48,294 bases of DNA. Origin: Rhizobium leguminosarum bv. viciae USDA 2370 (lineage in GTDB: Bacteria > Pseudomonadota > Alphaproteobacteria > Rhizobiales > Rhizobiaceae). The stretch lies in NCBI RefSeq assembly GCF_002008365.1, contig NZ_MRDL01000004.1:1-48294 (forward strand), given 5' to 3'. Made by a program: the position numbers and the translations under genes. This document shows positions 46,608 to 48,294 of this stretch, in pieces (the first letter of the stretch is position 1; the number at the start of each line of letters is the position of its first letter). A model generated the notes under the pieces. The model was not told the origin of the DNA and searched no databases. It saw only the letters and a list, made by a program, of their open reading frames with translations.

Positions 46608-47605
46608 TCAGAACAGCCGCTCGACACATCGCTCGGTCTCCCACTGCCTCAGGAAATTTGCTTCCCGCGCAATCCAGCCGACGGTCTCGCTTCCCCATTC
46701 CTGTGCCCGGCTTGCATACTCGCCCATCAGCCAGATGTGGCGGACGATCACGAACCGATGGGCGGCTTCGAAGTCATCAGGCGTGATCGGCCGGACGGCC
46801 CGATAGCCATCGACGAAGGCGTCCCACATGGCGGTCGACCTCCGACCGAAGGACGTTTGCGCCCACAAAAACACCGACAGGTCGTAGGCGAGGTATCCCG
46901 AACCGCCGTCGTCAAAGTCGAAAAATACGGCTTCGCCTGCGTCGTTGATCCGCGCATTGAAGCCGTGACAGTCACCATGGCAATGCGTCCAGCTCAGATT
47001 GGCGAAGGCTTCAATCGCCTTTGCGGTCCGCGCAGCGATGTCTTGGAGATCGCTGCGGACCTCGGCGTCTTCCACGACGCCGCTATCGCATATTCGGGCG
47101 AGGGGCCGATGCAGCAAGTGTTCGAGATCAAGCCGATAGAGCGCTCCGTCGGCTGAAATGTCTCGGCTGCGTTGTGCATCAAGGCAAGCGTCTTGCCGTT
47201 GGCCCGTGCATCACCGGCATCCGTCGTATCCGGCTTGCGGCCCTCGATCGCCCGGAAGAGCACGGCCTGGCGCGCACCCTCCGGCGCCTGTCCTTGAACG
47301 AACAAGCTGCCCTCGCGTGTCGGGACGGCTGCTGCGACCGGAACGCCCGATTGCGCGAGATGCGTGAGGAAAGCCGTTTCGGTCTTGACGTCGGCCGGGC
47401 CACGGGCGCGGCGATGGGAAAGCCGGAACACATACCGCTCGCCGTTGCTCCCGAGGGCCAGATACACATCGTTCAAGCCGCTCTGCAGCATCCGGCATGA
47501 AACCGGCCCTGCAAGCGGATAATGCTGATCGATGAACTGTTCGATAGCTGCAACCTGCGGAGTTGAATAGAGCGGATCGAAGTCGAGCATACGGCATCCC
47601 ATCAT
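46608..47605 (-). pseudogene. APH-family phosphotransferase broken by a frameshift
   Basis: The first part, from ATG 47605 (or 47590), gives an APH/SrkA-like N-lobe: FIDQHYPLAGPVSCRMLQSG, YVFRLSHRRARGPADVKTET, and runs to HNAAETF. The frame then breaks at an A-run (47156-47158); in the next frame the protein continues SADGALYRLDLEHLLHRPLA and holds the catalytic motif HCHGDCHGFNARI and metal motif FFDFDDGG. Adding one A at 47156-47158 restores a single protein of about 330 residues. Either a true pseudogene, a sequencing error, or slippage. Confidence 0.8.
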
Positions 47606-47725
47606 CGCTCACTCCTCCGCAAATCGATGCGACGATCGAATCGCGGACGCAAAATGCGAGCAATCGCAATATAGTGATCGAAAATACGGTGGGTAGGCAA
47701 CCGAGGCAAACTTCGAGATCAAGCC

Positions 47726-48040
47726 ATGAAAGTCGATATTCTGCACGAAGAAAAAATCATTGGGCATGCCGACCTTGGTCCCATCGATCCGTCGATGGGC
47801 GTTGCAGGGGGACGTTTCGTTCCCACTCCAGATTATGATCCACGCCTCCACGCGTTCGTCATTGATGGCGAATATAATGATCCAGAAGGCAAGGCCCAGC
47901 TCTCTGCATATTCAGCAGAGTTCGGGGTGCTTCGATGCGAGGGCGTCGCGATTGAGGATTTCAATGAAACCGTTCAGGAAATAAATATTGTCATATTGGG
48001 CATGGCCTATCCTGAATATGAAACCGCCTTTGCATCTTAG
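47726..48040 (+). CDS. Hypothetical protein (104 aa)
   Basis: ATG 47726. Begins MKVDILHEEKIIGHADLGPI, DPSMGVAGGRFVPTPDYDPRLHA, then FVIDGEYNDPEGKAQLSAYS. Acidic, no signal peptide or membrane segment, mixed alpha/beta by appearance. I do not recognise the family. GC is lower than the neighbouring genes. Divergent from the broken phosphotransferase gene; no obvious operator in the 120 bp between. Confidence 0.6.
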   Translation: MKVDILHEEKIIGHADLGPIDPSMGVAGGRFVPTPDYDPRLHAFVIDGEYNDPEGKAQLSAYSAEFGVLRCEGVAIEDFNETVQEINIVILGMAYPEYETAFAS

Positions 48041-48294
48041 TTGCTTAGGGATGAAATTTTTGCTTCCGGCAGTCTACGCCCTGATGTCCGTTTTTGCGGA
48101 GGTCGCAAACTACGCCCGCAATCACTAGTAGGGTGAGACACACGCCCGCCGCGGACCGAGGCACCAGCGGCAGATGGAAAGGGCAGGATCCATGCGACCA
48201 TTCGTGCCGCAAGTGACCTGCCACTGAACTTTCATCCAGCGGCGGTTAGAGCCTCGGCGGCTTTGAATACGCCAAATGGCGCGGTGTGAGCAAC
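48041..48294. other. Window end, nothing recognised
   Basis: The last 254 bp contain only short frames. A piece reading gatgtccgtttttgcggagg may belong to a gene or repeat beyond the window. Confidence 0.4.

Noticed and set aside
697..47605. An antibiotic-resistance island (two APH-like genes and one AAC(6')-like gene)
   Set aside because: The genes are far apart, one is broken, no integron or transposon surrounds them, and these families have many non-resistance members.

Overview
The window looks like an accessory region of a Rhizobium-type alphaproteobacterium. Evidence: high GC, many SDR, LysR, TetR and AraC genes, intergenic mosaics of short palindromic repeats of the kind common in Rhizobiaceae, and GGAAC-type general-stress (EcfG/RpoE2-like) promoters upstream of stress genes. 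There is no rRNA, tRNA, CRISPR array, phage or intact insertion sequence. Only decayed transposase remnants are present (IS630-type near 9.1 kb, IS5-type near 21.2 kb).

Layout. 0-2 kb: repeat mosaic, an APH-family phosphotransferase and a small hypothetical gene. 2-7.6 kb: DUF1254/DUF1214 exported protein, type-B carboxylesterase and an exported sulfatase. 7.7-12 kb: two methyltransferases, a small DUF1871-like gene, a TetR regulator, and a divergent CPYC flavoprotein reductase with a palindromic operator between them. 12-17.3 kb: GT25 glycosyltransferase, an OmpR/histidine-kinase pair whose junction is occupied by a palindromic repeat, and a Cache-type class III nucleotide cyclase. 17.8-24.8 kb: LLM oxidoreductase, tiny lipoprotein, DoxX, LysR, EthD, SMP-30, an ArsR-SRPBCC operon with its operator, an orphan ClpP and a methyltransferase. 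24.9-29 kb: sulfite-oxidase-family enzyme, LysR, MBL hydrolase and diheme cytochrome c. 29-32 kb: AraC regulator with direct-repeat sites and two paralogous alpha/beta hydrolases. 32-34.5 kb: PepSY plus stress-protein operon, then a RidA/TetR divergent pair with two copies of an operator. 34.5-42.1 kb: a second, larger sulfatase, a transglutaminase-like protein, a small membrane protein, a second DUF1254 protein and an AAC(6')-like acetyltransferase, in a stretch with three pairs of duplicated segments. 42-48 kb: stress membrane protein, an SDR / 20-codon leader / PNPOx operon, LysR, a secreted small protein, a frameshifted phosphotransferase and a hypothetical gene.

The most interesting theme is the pairing of exported sulfatases with DUF1254/DUF1214 proteins at two separate loci. 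A 15-bp near-palindromic motif, GTAGRYTACWGTAMC, lies upstream of both DUF1254 genes and of the second sulfatase, and at none of the other promoters I inspected. I infer a small co-regulated regulon for periplasmic processing of sulfated, possibly esterified, compounds. The formylglycine-generating enzyme these sulfatases need is not in the window.

All calls are by eye from sequence, family motifs and context. No database search or folding was run.
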